Shown one piece after another: positions 1 to 6,631 of a stretch of DNA of 9,372 bases (the stretch's first letter is position 1; each line of letters opens with the position of its first letter). A model generated the notes under the pieces. It was not told the DNA's origin. It ran no database searches and was given only the letters and a program-made list of their open reading frames with translations. This stretch comes from Salinibacterium sp. (lineage in GTDB: Bacteria; Actinomycetota; Actinomycetes; Actinomycetales; Microbacteriaceae): contig JANXTJ010000123.1 of assembly GCA_025352485.1 (NCBI GenBank), forward strand, positions 1 through 9,372. The letters run 5' to 3'. Both the position numbers and the translations under genes were made by a program.

Positions 1-569
1 CGATCGTCGCGCGCCGGACGGTCGGCGTTGTACGCCGGACGGGCAGGACGCTCGGTGCGGTCGTAAGACGGGCGCTCGGTGCGAGCGCCGTACGCCGGCC
101 GGTCGGCGTTGTAGGCCGGACGAGCGGGACGCTCGGTGCGGTCGTACGACGGGCGGGCCGGGCGGTCACCATAGGAGGGACGCTCGACGGGGGGACGGTC
201 GCCGTAGCTCGGACGGGCCGGCTTGCGGTCGCCGTAACTCGGACGGTCGCCGGTGGGGCGATCGGTGCGCGCGCCGCGTTCTTGGCCGCGGGCCTGAGCG
301 GCGCGGTCCTGGTACGACGGCTTGGAGTCGCGGGGGCTCCAGTCGGGGCGACGATCGTCGGAGCGCCCGGTAGCGCCCGCGGGGCGAGTGGCGCCGGCCG
401 GGCGGTCGCCGGTGCGAGCGGCACGGTCATCCTGAGTCCAACGCTTTTTGGGCGCGGCCGCCGACGCAGACGCGTCGTAACCGCGGTGGCCCGCACGCTG
501 GGCACCCTTAGGCGCATCGGACTTGTAGGGCTTCTTGCCGCCCGTAGACGGCTTGCTGAAATTAGACAT
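1..569 (-). CDS. Repetitive, basic, disordered N-terminal region of a larger protein (possibly a DEAD-box RNA helicase); partial
   Basis: This reading frame starts with ATG at 567-569 on the minus strand and runs off the left edge without a stop, giving 189 complete codons. The protein begins MSNFSKPSTGGKKPYKSD and is rich in Arg, Pro, Asp, Ala, Gly and Tyr. It has no hydrophobic segment, signal peptide or catalytic motif. From about residue 110 it becomes repetitive, with units such as RPSYGDR, RPSYDRTERPARPAYNADRP and PAYGARTE. A purine-rich GGGAAG lies 4 nt before the ATG and can serve as the ribosome binding site. Such R/G/D/Y-rich disordered leaders, which bind RNA or favour condensates, precede the helicase core in some actinobacterial DEAD-box helicases. 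That makes a helicase my leading guess, but the catalytic part lies outside the window. Pseudouridine synthases and other RNA-binding proteins carry similar tails. The frame itself is secure; the function is not. Confidence 0.75.
   Translation of the reverse strand, partial: MSNFSKPSTGGKKPYKSDAPKGAQRAGHRGYDASASAAAPKKRWTQDDRAARTGDRPAGATRPAGATGRSDDRRPDWSPRDSKPSYQDRAAQARGQERGARTDRPTGDRPSYGDRKPARPSYGDRPPVERPSYGDRPARPSYDRTERPARPAYNADRPAYGARTERPSYDRTERPARPAYNADRPARDD
20..181 (-). repeat. Tandem 81-bp (27-codon) coding repeat, about two copies
   Basis: The DNA repeats with a period of 81 bp: GGTCGGCGTTGTA at 20-32 recurs at 101-113, and the bases that follow match closely. On the minus strand this encodes a 27-residue unit of the form RPSYDRTERPARPAYNADRP followed by AYGARTE. 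The copies differ mainly at synonymous positions, so the repeat is maintained in frame within the gene. The second copy runs into a shorter RPSYGDR array at about 160-245. Confidence 0.8.
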
Positions 570-880
570 AGTTCTTCCCGGGTTCTCTGTTGTTTGGAAA
601 CACAGAGCGCATGAAGGTAGTGCGCCGCAATCGCGCGCTACTGGTACCCGGGCAGTCTTTGACCGAGGCCGTCACATACATTCGTGTGATTGTCGCCAAC
701 TGGATTAGCTGGCAAACCGGCCCGCAAGACTTACAAACCCATGCGTGGAACACCACGCTGTCTTGAGCCGACTTGGCAACGTTACTCTATCGCCGGGCAA
801 AGCACCAGCGCCCGCCGACCACCCCGGCCGCGCCGTGTTGCCCCGCCTTCCGCAAGCCGGGCCCACGGGATACTTGACCG
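570..880. other. Non-coding region of 311 bp with three short inverted repeats
   Basis: This region separates the leftward repetitive-protein gene from the rightward acetyltransferase gene, so it should hold two divergent promoters. I find no convincing coding frame, tRNA or terminator with a T-run. It contains three short inverted repeats, at 585-607, 617-641 and 743-758. The first two lie within about 75 nt of the leftward start codon and would be part of that mRNA's leader if transcription begins farther upstream. I could not identify a strong -35/-10 pair for the leftward gene. On the right side GATACT (869-874) resembles a -10 element, six bases before the acetyltransferase GTG. Confidence 0.6.
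617..641. other. Hairpin (9-bp stem, 7-nt loop)
   Basis: GTAGTGCGC at 617-625 pairs with GCGCGCTAC at 633-641 around a 7-nt loop, with a single G-T (or A-C on the other strand) position. No T-run follows, so it does not look like an intrinsic terminator. It lies about 50 nt ahead of the start codon of the leftward gene and could be a leader structure. Confidence 0.5.
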
Positions 881-1345
881 GTGAGTATCGCGATTGAACC
901 GGCAAGACAACCCGACGTCGAACGCCTGTTGGGTCTGGGCGACCAGTTCGCACGATCGCTCTACCCCCCGGATGAATGCTTCCTGCTCGACGTCGCCGAA
1001 CTCGAAGCCCCCAACGTGAGCGTGTTTGTGGCCAGGGTCGACAACGACGCCCTGGGCATGGCGGCGCTCGTGGTGAAGCACGACGGTTCGGCCGAAGTGA
1101 AACGGGTGTTTGTCGAAGACCGCGCCCGCGGCCAGGGGCTTGCGGGGCAGCTACTCGCAGCCGTGGAGACCGCGGGGCGGCAGGCGGGGGTGCGCGTCAT
1201 CCAACTGGAGACGGGGCCGCGCTCGGTGGCGGCGCTCGCGCTCTACGAGAAGCACGGCTACCGGCACATTCCCCTGTTCGGCCAGTACATCGGCTCGGCC
1301 TCAAGCGTCTGCATGGAGAAACGCCTCGGCCTGATCGAGCCCTAA
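881..1345 (+). CDS. GNAT family N-acetyltransferase
   Basis: This 154-residue protein has the length and motif order of a single-domain GNAT acetyltransferase, which transfers an acetyl group from acetyl-CoA to an amine. The central strand (about 73-79, VKRVFVE) leads into the acetyl-CoA pyrophosphate-binding loop RARGQGLAG at 81-89, which fits the family pattern Q/R-x-x-G-x-G/A. The C-terminal LYEKHGY (121-127) carries the tyrosine (Y122) that often acts as general acid in this family. It is a soluble cytoplasmic protein. The substrate cannot be told from sequence. The GTG at 881 is the first possible start, because an in-frame TGA lies at 875-877. There is only a weak purine stretch upstream (GGGA, 867-870), but a -10-like GATACT ends 6 nt before the GTG, so a leaderless transcript is possible. 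Its stop codon overlaps the end of the convergent Nudix gene. Confidence 0.9.
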   Translation: MSIAIEPARQPDVERLLGLGDQFARSLYPPDECFLLDVAELEAPNVSVFVARVDNDALGMAALVVKHDGSAEVKRVFVEDRARGQGLAGQLLAAVETAGRQAGVRVIQLETGPRSVAALALYEKHGYRHIPLFGQYIGSASSVCMEKRLGLIEP

Positions 1346-1809
1346 CGCTCGAATTTGGTCGTGCCGTCGAACTCGACCGCCGCGCTCAGGCGGGCGCGCA
1401 TGTTCGTCGACAGCTCTGGCAACGCATCAAGGCGAAACCACGCCACCTCGGTGTTTTCGCCGTCGACCGGATACGGCTGCCCCGAAACGAAACGGCAGCG
1501 GAACACCAGATCGATGTAGCGCGAGCGGTCGCCGTTGTCGTACACCACCTCGTCGGTGACCTGCACCCAGGCGAGCGCTTCCGCGATCGCGACGATCCCG
1601 GCTTCCTCAAGCGTCTCGCGCTCGGCGGCCGTCGCCGGCTGCTCGCCCGGGTCGATGATGCCCGTGACGGGAGTCCACGCACCGTTGTCGGCCCGCCTGA
1701 CCAGCAAGACCTCGTCGCCGCGCACCACGACCGCGGTGACGCCAGATAGCCAGAGCGGGTCATGCCCGATCTTCGCCCTCAGCGCGAGAACGAAGTCGGG
1801 GGTGGCCAC
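1342..1809 (-). CDS. Nudix hydrolase
   Basis: This 155-residue protein contains a complete Nudix box, GX5EX7REUXEEXGU, from G50 to I72: G50, E56, R64-E65, E68-E69 and G71 are all present. Position 66, usually hydrophobic, is Thr. The box binds the metals that drive hydrolysis of a nucleoside diphosphate linked to another group. The fold is preceded by the strands TAVVVR and VLLVRR and a WTPVTGIIDPGE loop. The substrate (a damaged NTP, NADH, ADP-ribose or other) cannot be named from sequence. The start is GTG, with a TAG three codons upstream in the same frame, which is the stop of the RND gene. There is no well-placed Shine-Dalgarno sequence, and a perfect palindrome covers the start codon. 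With only 9 nt between the genes, co-transcription with the pump and translational coupling are likely. Its stop overlaps the convergent acetyltransferase gene by 4 bp. Confidence 0.92.
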   Translation of the reverse strand: MATPDFVLALRAKIGHDPLWLSGVTAVVVRGDEVLLVRRADNGAWTPVTGIIDPGEQPATAAERETLEEAGIVAIAEALAWVQVTDEVVYDNGDRSRYIDLVFRCRFVSGQPYPVDGENTEVAWFRLDALPELSTNMRARLSAAVEFDGTTKFER

Positions 1810-1813
1810 CCCC
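1798..1813. other. Perfect 16-bp palindrome over the Nudix start codon
   Basis: GGGGGTGGCCACCCCC reads the same on both strands. On the minus-strand mRNA it can fold as a 6-bp GC-rich stem (GGGGGU with ACCCCC) around a GGCC loop. It places the GTG start (1807-1809) inside the structure, just 5 nt after the RND stop codon. It could equally be a DNA operator, or arise by chance from the codons GTG GCC ACC CCC. Confidence 0.6.
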
Positions 1814-1818
1814 AGAGC

Positions 1819-4800
1819 CTAACCAGCCGCGGGCGCCGCCTTCGCGGCCCTCTTCTGCTCGCGCCGCTCCTTCGCCCCTTCGACGAGGTAGTAAAGCGTC
1901 GGCAGCACCACGAGCGTCAGAAGAGTGGATGACACCAACCCGCCGATCACGATGATGGCCAGCGGCTGCGAGATGAAACCGCCGCCGTTGCCGGTAAGCC
2001 CGATCCCGAGGGGAATCAGCGCGAAGATCGTCGCGAATGCCGTCATCAGGATGGGCCGAAGCCGGCGGGCCGCGCCGTGAATAATCGCGTCGCGCGCCGA
2101 CATCCCTCGCGCTCGATATTGGTTGATGAGGTCGACGAGCACGATGGCATTGGTCACCACGATGCCGATCAGCATGAGCACACCGATCAGCGAAGCAACA
2201 CCCAGCGGGATGCCAGAGATGACCTGCAACGCGATGGCACCGGTCGCCGCGAAGGGCACGGAGACGAGCAACAGCAGCGGCTGGCGCAGGCTCTTGAAGG
2301 TCGCCACCATTACGACGTAGACGATCAGGATCGCGGCCAGCAGCGCCAGCCCGAGCTGTTTGAACGCGTCGCCCTGCTGTGCCGTCACCCCGCCGAGCGT
2401 GGCCGTTGCACCCGCGGGCAGTTTCACGCCGGCAACCGCCGCCGAAACGACCGAAGACGCAGTGCCGGTGTCATCGTTCTTGGGTGTGATCGAGATCGTG
2501 GCAGAGCGCTCACCCTTGATGGTGGTGATGCTCGACGGGCCGTTGGTCTGCTCGACCGCGGCTAGATCCGACAAAGGCACCACGCCCTTCTTGGTGGGGA
2601 TCGAGAAGTCTTTGAGGTGTTGAATCGTCGTCGGCGCGCTGCTATTCAGGATGTAAATCGACAGCGTCTTCTCGCTAATCACCACGGAACCGACGGAGCT
2701 GGGGTTCATCGCCGCCGTGACGATGCCGCCGACGGCGATTTCGCTGAGGCCGGCCGCTGCGGCCTTATCCCGGTCGACGGTGATGCCAATGAACGGCTGG
2801 TTGTTGGAGAGGTTGCTGGTGGCCTGAGTCACCACCGGCAGCTTCTCAACGGCCGCGACGAGGTCGTCGGTGGCGGCGCGTAACTCCGCCTCGCTCGTCG
2901 CCGTGACGTTAATGGCGATGTTGGATGAGGCGAATCCGGAGGCGGCCGGGGCCAGTGTGACGACCCCCGCGTTATCGATCGAGGCGACGGCGGCGCGCAC
3001 GTCTGCCTGCAGCTTCACCTGGTCGGCGGCGGGATCGGTCGTCAGCGAGAAAGTGGATGCCCCCGACCCGGAGAAGGCCTGCCGCAAGGAGCTTCCGCTG
3101 GATCCGATCGAGAGCTGGACGGTCTTGACGCCGGGGAGATCGATGAGAACCTTTTCGACCTTCATGGCGGCGGCATCCCGAGCATCGAGGCTCGAGCCCA
3201 GCGGCAGGGTCTGGTTGACGGTGAGAGTGTTCTGCCCGCTGTTGCCGATGAAGTTTGTCTTCATGAACGGGATGAGCGCGACCGTGCCACCGAGCAGCAG
3301 AATCGCCGCGAGAATCGTGGCAATAGGCCGCTTGAGGGTCCACGTGATGATTGGCAGGTAACCCTTCTGCAGGCGGGTGGGGGTGTCAAGTTCGTCGACA
3401 GCGAGCGCGGTCGCGGCGACTGGGGCGCCACCCGCGACGGCCGGCACAGCGGCTCGGGCGGGCTTGCTGCCGAGGAACCAGTAGGCCAGCACCGGAACGA
3501 TCGTCAGTGCAACGAAGAGTGATGCGGCGAGCGCGATCGTCACCGTGAGGGCAAAGGGCCTGAACAGCTCACCGGTGATATCACCCACCAGCGCGATCGG
3601 CAAGAACACGGCGATCGTCGTGACCGTCGATGCCGTCACGGCGCCGGCCACCTCGCGCACGGCGGCGAGGATCGCGGGCAGTTTCGCCTCGCCCAGCCCG
3701 ATATGCCTCTTGATGTTCTCGATCACCACGATGGAGTCATCAACCACCCGGCCGACCGCGATCGTGAGAGCGCCGAGCGTGATGATGTTGAGGGTGTAGC
3801 CGGCGGCCTGCATGCCGATGAACGTGATGAGCACCGAGACCGGGATCGAGATGGCGGTCACCAGAGTCGCGCGCACCGACAGCAGGAACAGCAGGATGAT
3901 GACGACGGCAAAGGCGAGGCCGAGCAGCCCCTCGGTAGCGAGGCTGTTGATCGACTCCTGAATAAACGGGGCCTGGTCGTACGCGATGGTGAACTTGGTG
4001 TTGCTGCCGAGAGCCGATTCGAGCTGCGGGATCGCATCCCGAACCTCACGAGAGACCGCGACGGTGTTTCCAGCCGGAGTCTTGGTGATTGCGATCGTGA
4101 CAGACGGCTTGCCATTGACACGCGAGATGCCGGTCACCGGGTTATCGACGACTGCGACGGTGGCGACATCCGCGATCGTCACGGGGCTGCCGGTGCGGCC
4201 GCCGAGTAGGGGCAACGCCGCTACGGCGTCTGAGCTTTCGAGCCGCTGGCCCGCCTGCACGGTGAGAGTTTTGTCGTCTTCCGTGATCTGGCCGGCAGGC
4301 AAGAGCACGCCATTGTTGTTGAGGGCGTCGCGGATCGACTGGTTGCTGAGACCGTCGGCCAAGAGGGTGTCGGGGTTGGGCGTGATTACGAGGCGCTGGG
4401 TGGAGGTGCCGAGCAGGCTCGCGTCGCTCACGTCGGCCAGCTTCTTGATCGCCACGACCGTCGAACCGGCGAGCTTTGCCGCGAGGTCTTGCGGGCTCAT
4501 GTCGCTCGTTACCGCGATCTGGATGACCGGCAGGTCGGAGAAGTTGAAGGTCAACACCTGCGTTTCGACCGACTTGGGGATGGTCGATTGGATGCGGTTG
4601 ATCGCCAGCTGAACCTTCTGCTCAGCGGTCGCGATGTTGGTTCCGTAGGCGAACGACGCCGTGATGCTCGAGACATTGGCGTTCGATGTTGCGGTGGTCG
4701 AGTCGAGCCCGGCGACACCCTGAATCGCGGCTTCGATGGGGGTGGAGACATCCTTATCGACCACAGCGGGTGAGGCGCCCGGGTAGCTCGAGATGATGAA

Positions 4801-4938
4801 GATCTGCGGCAGCGAGAGCGACGGGATGAGCTCCTGCTTGAGCGAGGTGAGCGCCAGCCCGCCGAACACTCCGACGACGATCGTCACCAGGGCGATCAGG
4901 GCACGGTTGCGCAGGCTGAAGACGGATAGAAAGTGCAC
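1819..4938 (-). CDS. RND-family (AcrB/SwrC-type) efflux permease
   Basis: The protein is a proton-driven efflux permease of the cytoplasmic membrane. From GTG 4938 it has 1039 residues, the usual length for the family. TM1 is at about 11-31 (ALIALVTIVVGVFGG), followed by the first extracytoplasmic porter domain with YPGASPAVV. TM2-TM6 span about 332-490, a cytoplasmic Ala/Pro-rich linker about 493-524, TM7 about 536-559, then the second porter domain and TM8-TM12 (about 862-1020). TM4 carries GRVVDDSIVVIEN; D400-D401 match the paired proton-relay aspartates of AcrB. TM10 has GIVVTNAIVLVDL, with Thr where AcrB has the relay lysine (K940). The C-terminus is basic. GTG 4938 is preferred over ATG 5001 because GAAGAGAG lies 7 nt before it, and because VHFLSVFSLRNRAL looks like the family N-terminus. 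The 21 extra residues of the longer form look like translated leader. No adaptor gene is nearby. The substrate is unknown. Confidence 0.93.
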   Translation of the reverse strand: MHFLSVFSLRNRALIALVTIVVGVFGGLALTSLKQELIPSLSLPQIFIISSYPGASPAVVDKDVSTPIEAAIQGVAGLDSTTATSNANVSSITASFAYGTNIATAEQKVQLAINRIQSTIPKSVETQVLTFNFSDLPVIQIAVTSDMSPQDLAAKLAGSTVVAIKKLADVSDASLLGTSTQRLVITPNPDTLLADGLSNQSIRDALNNNGVLLPAGQITEDDKTLTVQAGQRLESSDAVAALPLLGGRTGSPVTIADVATVAVVDNPVTGISRVNGKPSVTIAITKTPAGNTVAVSREVRDAIPQLESALGSNTKFTIAYDQAPFIQESINSLATEGLLGLAFAVVIILLFLLSVRATLVTAISIPVSVLITFIGMQAAGYTLNIITLGALTIAVGRVVDDSIVVIENIKRHIGLGEAKLPAILAAVREVAGAVTASTVTTIAVFLPIALVGDITGELFRPFALTVTIALAASLFVALTIVPVLAYWFLGSKPARAAVPAVAGGAPVAATALAVDELDTPTRLQKGYLPIITWTLKRPIATILAAILLLGGTVALIPFMKTNFIGNSGQNTLTVNQTLPLGSSLDARDAAAMKVEKVLIDLPGVKTVQLSIGSSGSSLRQAFSGSGASTFSLTTDPAADQVKLQADVRAAVASIDNAGVVTLAPAASGFASSNIAINVTATSEAELRAATDDLVAAVEKLPVVTQATSNLSNNQPFIGITVDRDKAAAAGLSEIAVGGIVTAAMNPSSVGSVVISEKTLSIYILNSSAPTTIQHLKDFSIPTKKGVVPLSDLAAVEQTNGPSSITTIKGERSATISITPKNDDTGTASSVVSAAVAGVKLPAGATATLGGVTAQQGDAFKQLGLALLAAILIVYVVMVATFKSLRQPLLLLVSVPFAATGAIALQVISGIPLGVASLIGVLMLIGIVVTNAIVLVDLINQYRARGMSARDAIIHGAARRLRPILMTAFATIFALIPLGIGLTGNGGGFISQPLAIIVIGGLVSSTLLTLVVLPTLYYLVEGAKERREQKRAAKAAPAAG

Positions 4939-4945
4939 GGGGAAA

Positions 4946-4953
4946 CTCTCTTC
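4946..4953 (-). promoter_or_regulatory. Ribosome binding site that fixes the RND start
   Basis: On the minus strand GAAGAGAG ends 7 nt before GTG 4936-4938. It is the only well-spaced purine-rich site in this leader and supports the 1039-residue start over ATG 5001. Confidence 0.6.
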
Positions 4954-5004
4954 TGCGGGGAACGGTGCGACGGGAACGCGGCAGACGCCAGCATCCCTCA
5001 TAAA

Positions 5005-5010
5005 ATTATG
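5005..5010 (-). promoter_or_regulatory. Putative -10 element of the RND gene
   Basis: CATAAT on the minus strand (complement of 5005-5010) is one base off TATAAT and sits in an unusually AT-rich patch. Transcription would begin near 4998, leaving a leader of about 60 nt with the ribosome binding site. No good -35 hexamer is seen 16-18 bp upstream, so an activator may be needed. This is inferred from sequence only. Confidence 0.35.
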
Positions 5011-5034
5011 GCTCCGCGGATGGCCTGCGGCGTA

Positions 5035-5096
5035 CTCCGGTCGGATTAGTTAACCGGGCGTGCTCCGGTCGGATTACCTGACCTCCGGTCGGATTA
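5035..5096. repeat. Three direct copies of a 14-bp repeat upstream of the RND gene
   Basis: CTCCGGTCGGATTA occurs without mismatch at 5035-5048, 5063-5076 and 5083-5096. Copies two and three are 20 bp apart and share the following bases CCT. Each copy contains the small dyad TCCG-GT-CGGA. The array fills the gap between the MocR stop codon and the putative pump promoter, with the nearest copy about 25 bp upstream of the -10. It may be a binding-site array for a regulator or a local tandem duplication. Confidence 0.8.
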
Positions 5097-5097
5097 C

Positions 5098-6516
5098 CTA
5101 AACGACGGAGGCAGTCAGGTCGGCGGGCGACTCCGCCATGGGGTGGCGCCCGACCGTCGCCCAGGCGGCGGCGAGGGCATCGACCCCACGAACGGTCACG
5201 TCTTCGCTGTAGGAGAACGGGATGCGGATGAACCGTTCGAAGGCGCCGTCGATTCCGAAGCGCGGGCCCGCAGCGATGATGAGCCCCTCGTTTCGGGCGG
5301 CCAGGGCCAGTTGCGAACTGACCGGATGCCCGAGGTTGACCCACGCCGTCAGCCCACCCTGGGTGTGCGGCACGTGCCACTGCGGTAGCCGGTCGGCGAG
5401 CAGGCGCTCGAGGCGTTCGCGACCGACGCGCAGGTAGCTGCGTCGCGCATCCAGAATCGAATCGAAGTCACGCAGCAGGTTGAGCACCAACAGTTGCTCG
5501 AGGATCGGCGTGCCCAGATCGCCCGAACTGCGCGACCTGACCAGCCGTTGGATGACGCTGCGATCGGCCCTGATCCAGCCGAGCCGCACGCCCCCCCACA
5601 CCGTCTTGCCGACGGAGCCGACGAGGATCGCGCTGCCGTGCGCCGCGAACGGAACGGTGTTGGTGGTGCCGTCGAGCCCGAGCTCTGCCATCGTTTCGTC
5701 GGCGACCAGGGTCGTGCCGTGCCGGGCGGCGAGGGCGAGAATGCGCTCGCGCATCCCCACATCCATGGAGCGACCTGTCGGGTTGTGATAGTCGGGCATG
5801 AGGTAGCCCAACGACGGGCTGGTGCGCTGGATGATCTGCTCGAGCGCATCCTCATCCCACCCGTCATCGGTGGAGACATTGACCGCCGCGATGCGCGCCC
5901 CCGCCGTTTTCAGCGCGTCGAGGGCGTGCGGGTAGCTGGGATTCTCGATGAGGGCGCGATCGCCGCGGGCCATGACGGTGCGCGCGATGAGCGAGATCGC
6001 GTGCTGCGCCCCCATCGTCACCATGATCTGGTCGGGCGTGGTGGGCAGCCCGCGCGACGTGTAGCGATCGGCGAGCGCCTCGCGCAGCACGAGAAGGCCC
6101 ACCGGGTCGAAGCCGGACTCCCCCAGATAGGCAGGCAGTTGCTCAGCAGCCAGCAGCGCAGCGGCGGCGACACCGGCGACGGCCGGCATGGTCGCCTTAC
6201 TGAAATCGAGGTACCCCGAATGGTTGGGGTCGGCGGCGACGGCCGCCCGAAACGGCAACTGTGCCACGCTGCCGGAACCGCGCACGCTCAGCAGGTATCC
6301 GGATGAGCGCAGCTCGGCATAGGCAGCGGTGACTGTCGTGCGGCTGACCCCGAGCTGGGCGGCAAGCTCGCGCTCCGCCGGCAGTCGGGTGCCGGAGCCC
6401 ACCCTGCCGTCGAGAACCAGCAGCCGGATGCGGTCGGCGAGCGCCGCATACGCGACCCCGGCATCCCGCCAGCCCTCCAATAGTGTGGCCAATACCCGGG
6501 CAGACACCGAACTCAT
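5098..6516 (-). CDS. MocR-type transcription regulator (GntR HTH plus PLP aminotransferase-like domain), YczR-like
   Basis: This 472-residue protein has the two-part layout of MocR regulators. The winged helix-turn-helix at about 24-86 includes RLPAERELAAQLGVSRTTV, the GntR recognition region. A type I aminotransferase-fold domain follows from about 130. It keeps the pyridoxal phosphate (PLP) residues: K304 in SVGKTVWGG for the Schiff base, D273 in VADETMAEL for the pyridine nitrogen, the N-P-T-G of PDYHNPTG (241-248), and R431 in FIRIPFS, the usual carboxylate-binding arginine. It should therefore bind PLP and sense an amino-type ligand rather than act as a transaminase. The divergent neighbour is a YczE-type membrane protein, the pairing known for the YczR subgroup. 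The ATG at 6516 has no clear Shine-Dalgarno site, and a -10-like TAACGT ends 6 nt before it, suggesting a leaderless transcript. The pump gene lies downstream on the same strand. Confidence 0.93.
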   Translation of the reverse strand: MSSVSARVLATLLEGWRDAGVAYAALADRIRLLVLDGRVGSGTRLPAERELAAQLGVSRTTVTAAYAELRSSGYLLSVRGSGSVAQLPFRAAVAADPNHSGYLDFSKATMPAVAGVAAAALLAAEQLPAYLGESGFDPVGLLVLREALADRYTSRGLPTTPDQIMVTMGAQHAISLIARTVMARGDRALIENPSYPHALDALKTAGARIAAVNVSTDDGWDEDALEQIIQRTSPSLGYLMPDYHNPTGRSMDVGMRERILALAARHGTTLVADETMAELGLDGTTNTVPFAAHGSAILVGSVGKTVWGGVRLGWIRADRSVIQRLVRSRSSGDLGTPILEQLLVLNLLRDFDSILDARRSYLRVGRERLERLLADRLPQWHVPHTQGGLTAWVNLGHPVSSQLALAARNEGLIIAAGPRFGIDGAFERFIRIPFSYSEDVTVRGVDALAAAWATVGRHPMAESPADLTASVV

Positions 6517-6631
6517 GTGGCCACGTTAGCAAGATTGGCCTCTTGCTCGCCGACCAATTGCGTAATTGGATTGCCCGGTGGCCTTCTCCCTGTCTTCCTC
6601 CCGCTCTTCTTCCTCGTTCGGTGCCCTGATC
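6517..6631. promoter_or_regulatory. Divergent MocR/YczE control region with two inverted repeats
   Basis: The 115 bp between the two divergent genes hold GCAAGA-N6-TCTTGC (6529-6546) and CCAATT-N4-AATTGG (6554-6569). ATTGC is also repeated directly at 6557-6561 and 6570-6574. Known MocR regulators such as GabR and PdxR bind direct repeats near their divergent target genes, so this is the natural place for the regulator to act. The boundaries of any operator are inference. Confidence 0.5.
6523..6528 (-). promoter_or_regulatory. Putative -10 element of the MocR gene (leaderless start)
   Basis: TAACGT on the minus strand matches the actinobacterial TANNNT -10 pattern and ends 6 nt before ATG 6514-6516, so transcription could begin at the start codon. 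The 18-bp dyad at 6529-6546 directly abuts it, where a -35/-10 spacer would lie. No consensus -35 is present, which would suit autoregulation or activation. Confidence 0.4.

Noticed and set aside
1..260. Regular repeats suggestive of a CRISPR array
   Set aside because: The units are in-frame codon repeats of a continuous protein with synonymous differences, with no constant repeats separated by unique spacers.
282..614. 110-codon open frame on the plus strand
   Set aside because: It is the complement of the repetitive disordered protein gene and shows only Ala/Gly/Arg-rich noise.
976..1749. 257-codon open frame on the plus strand
   Set aside because: It runs out of frame through both the acetyltransferase and Nudix genes and is Arg/Gly-rich noise.
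4939..5001. Longer RND start at ATG 5001 (21 extra residues)
   Set aside because: The extra residues are unlike the family N-terminus, the putative -10 at 5005-5010 would put this ATG at or upstream of the transcript start, and the good ribosome binding site serves GTG 4938.
5494..6306. 270-codon open frame on the plus strand
   Set aside because: It is antisense to the MocR gene, has no recognisable motif and reflects high GC at third codon positions.
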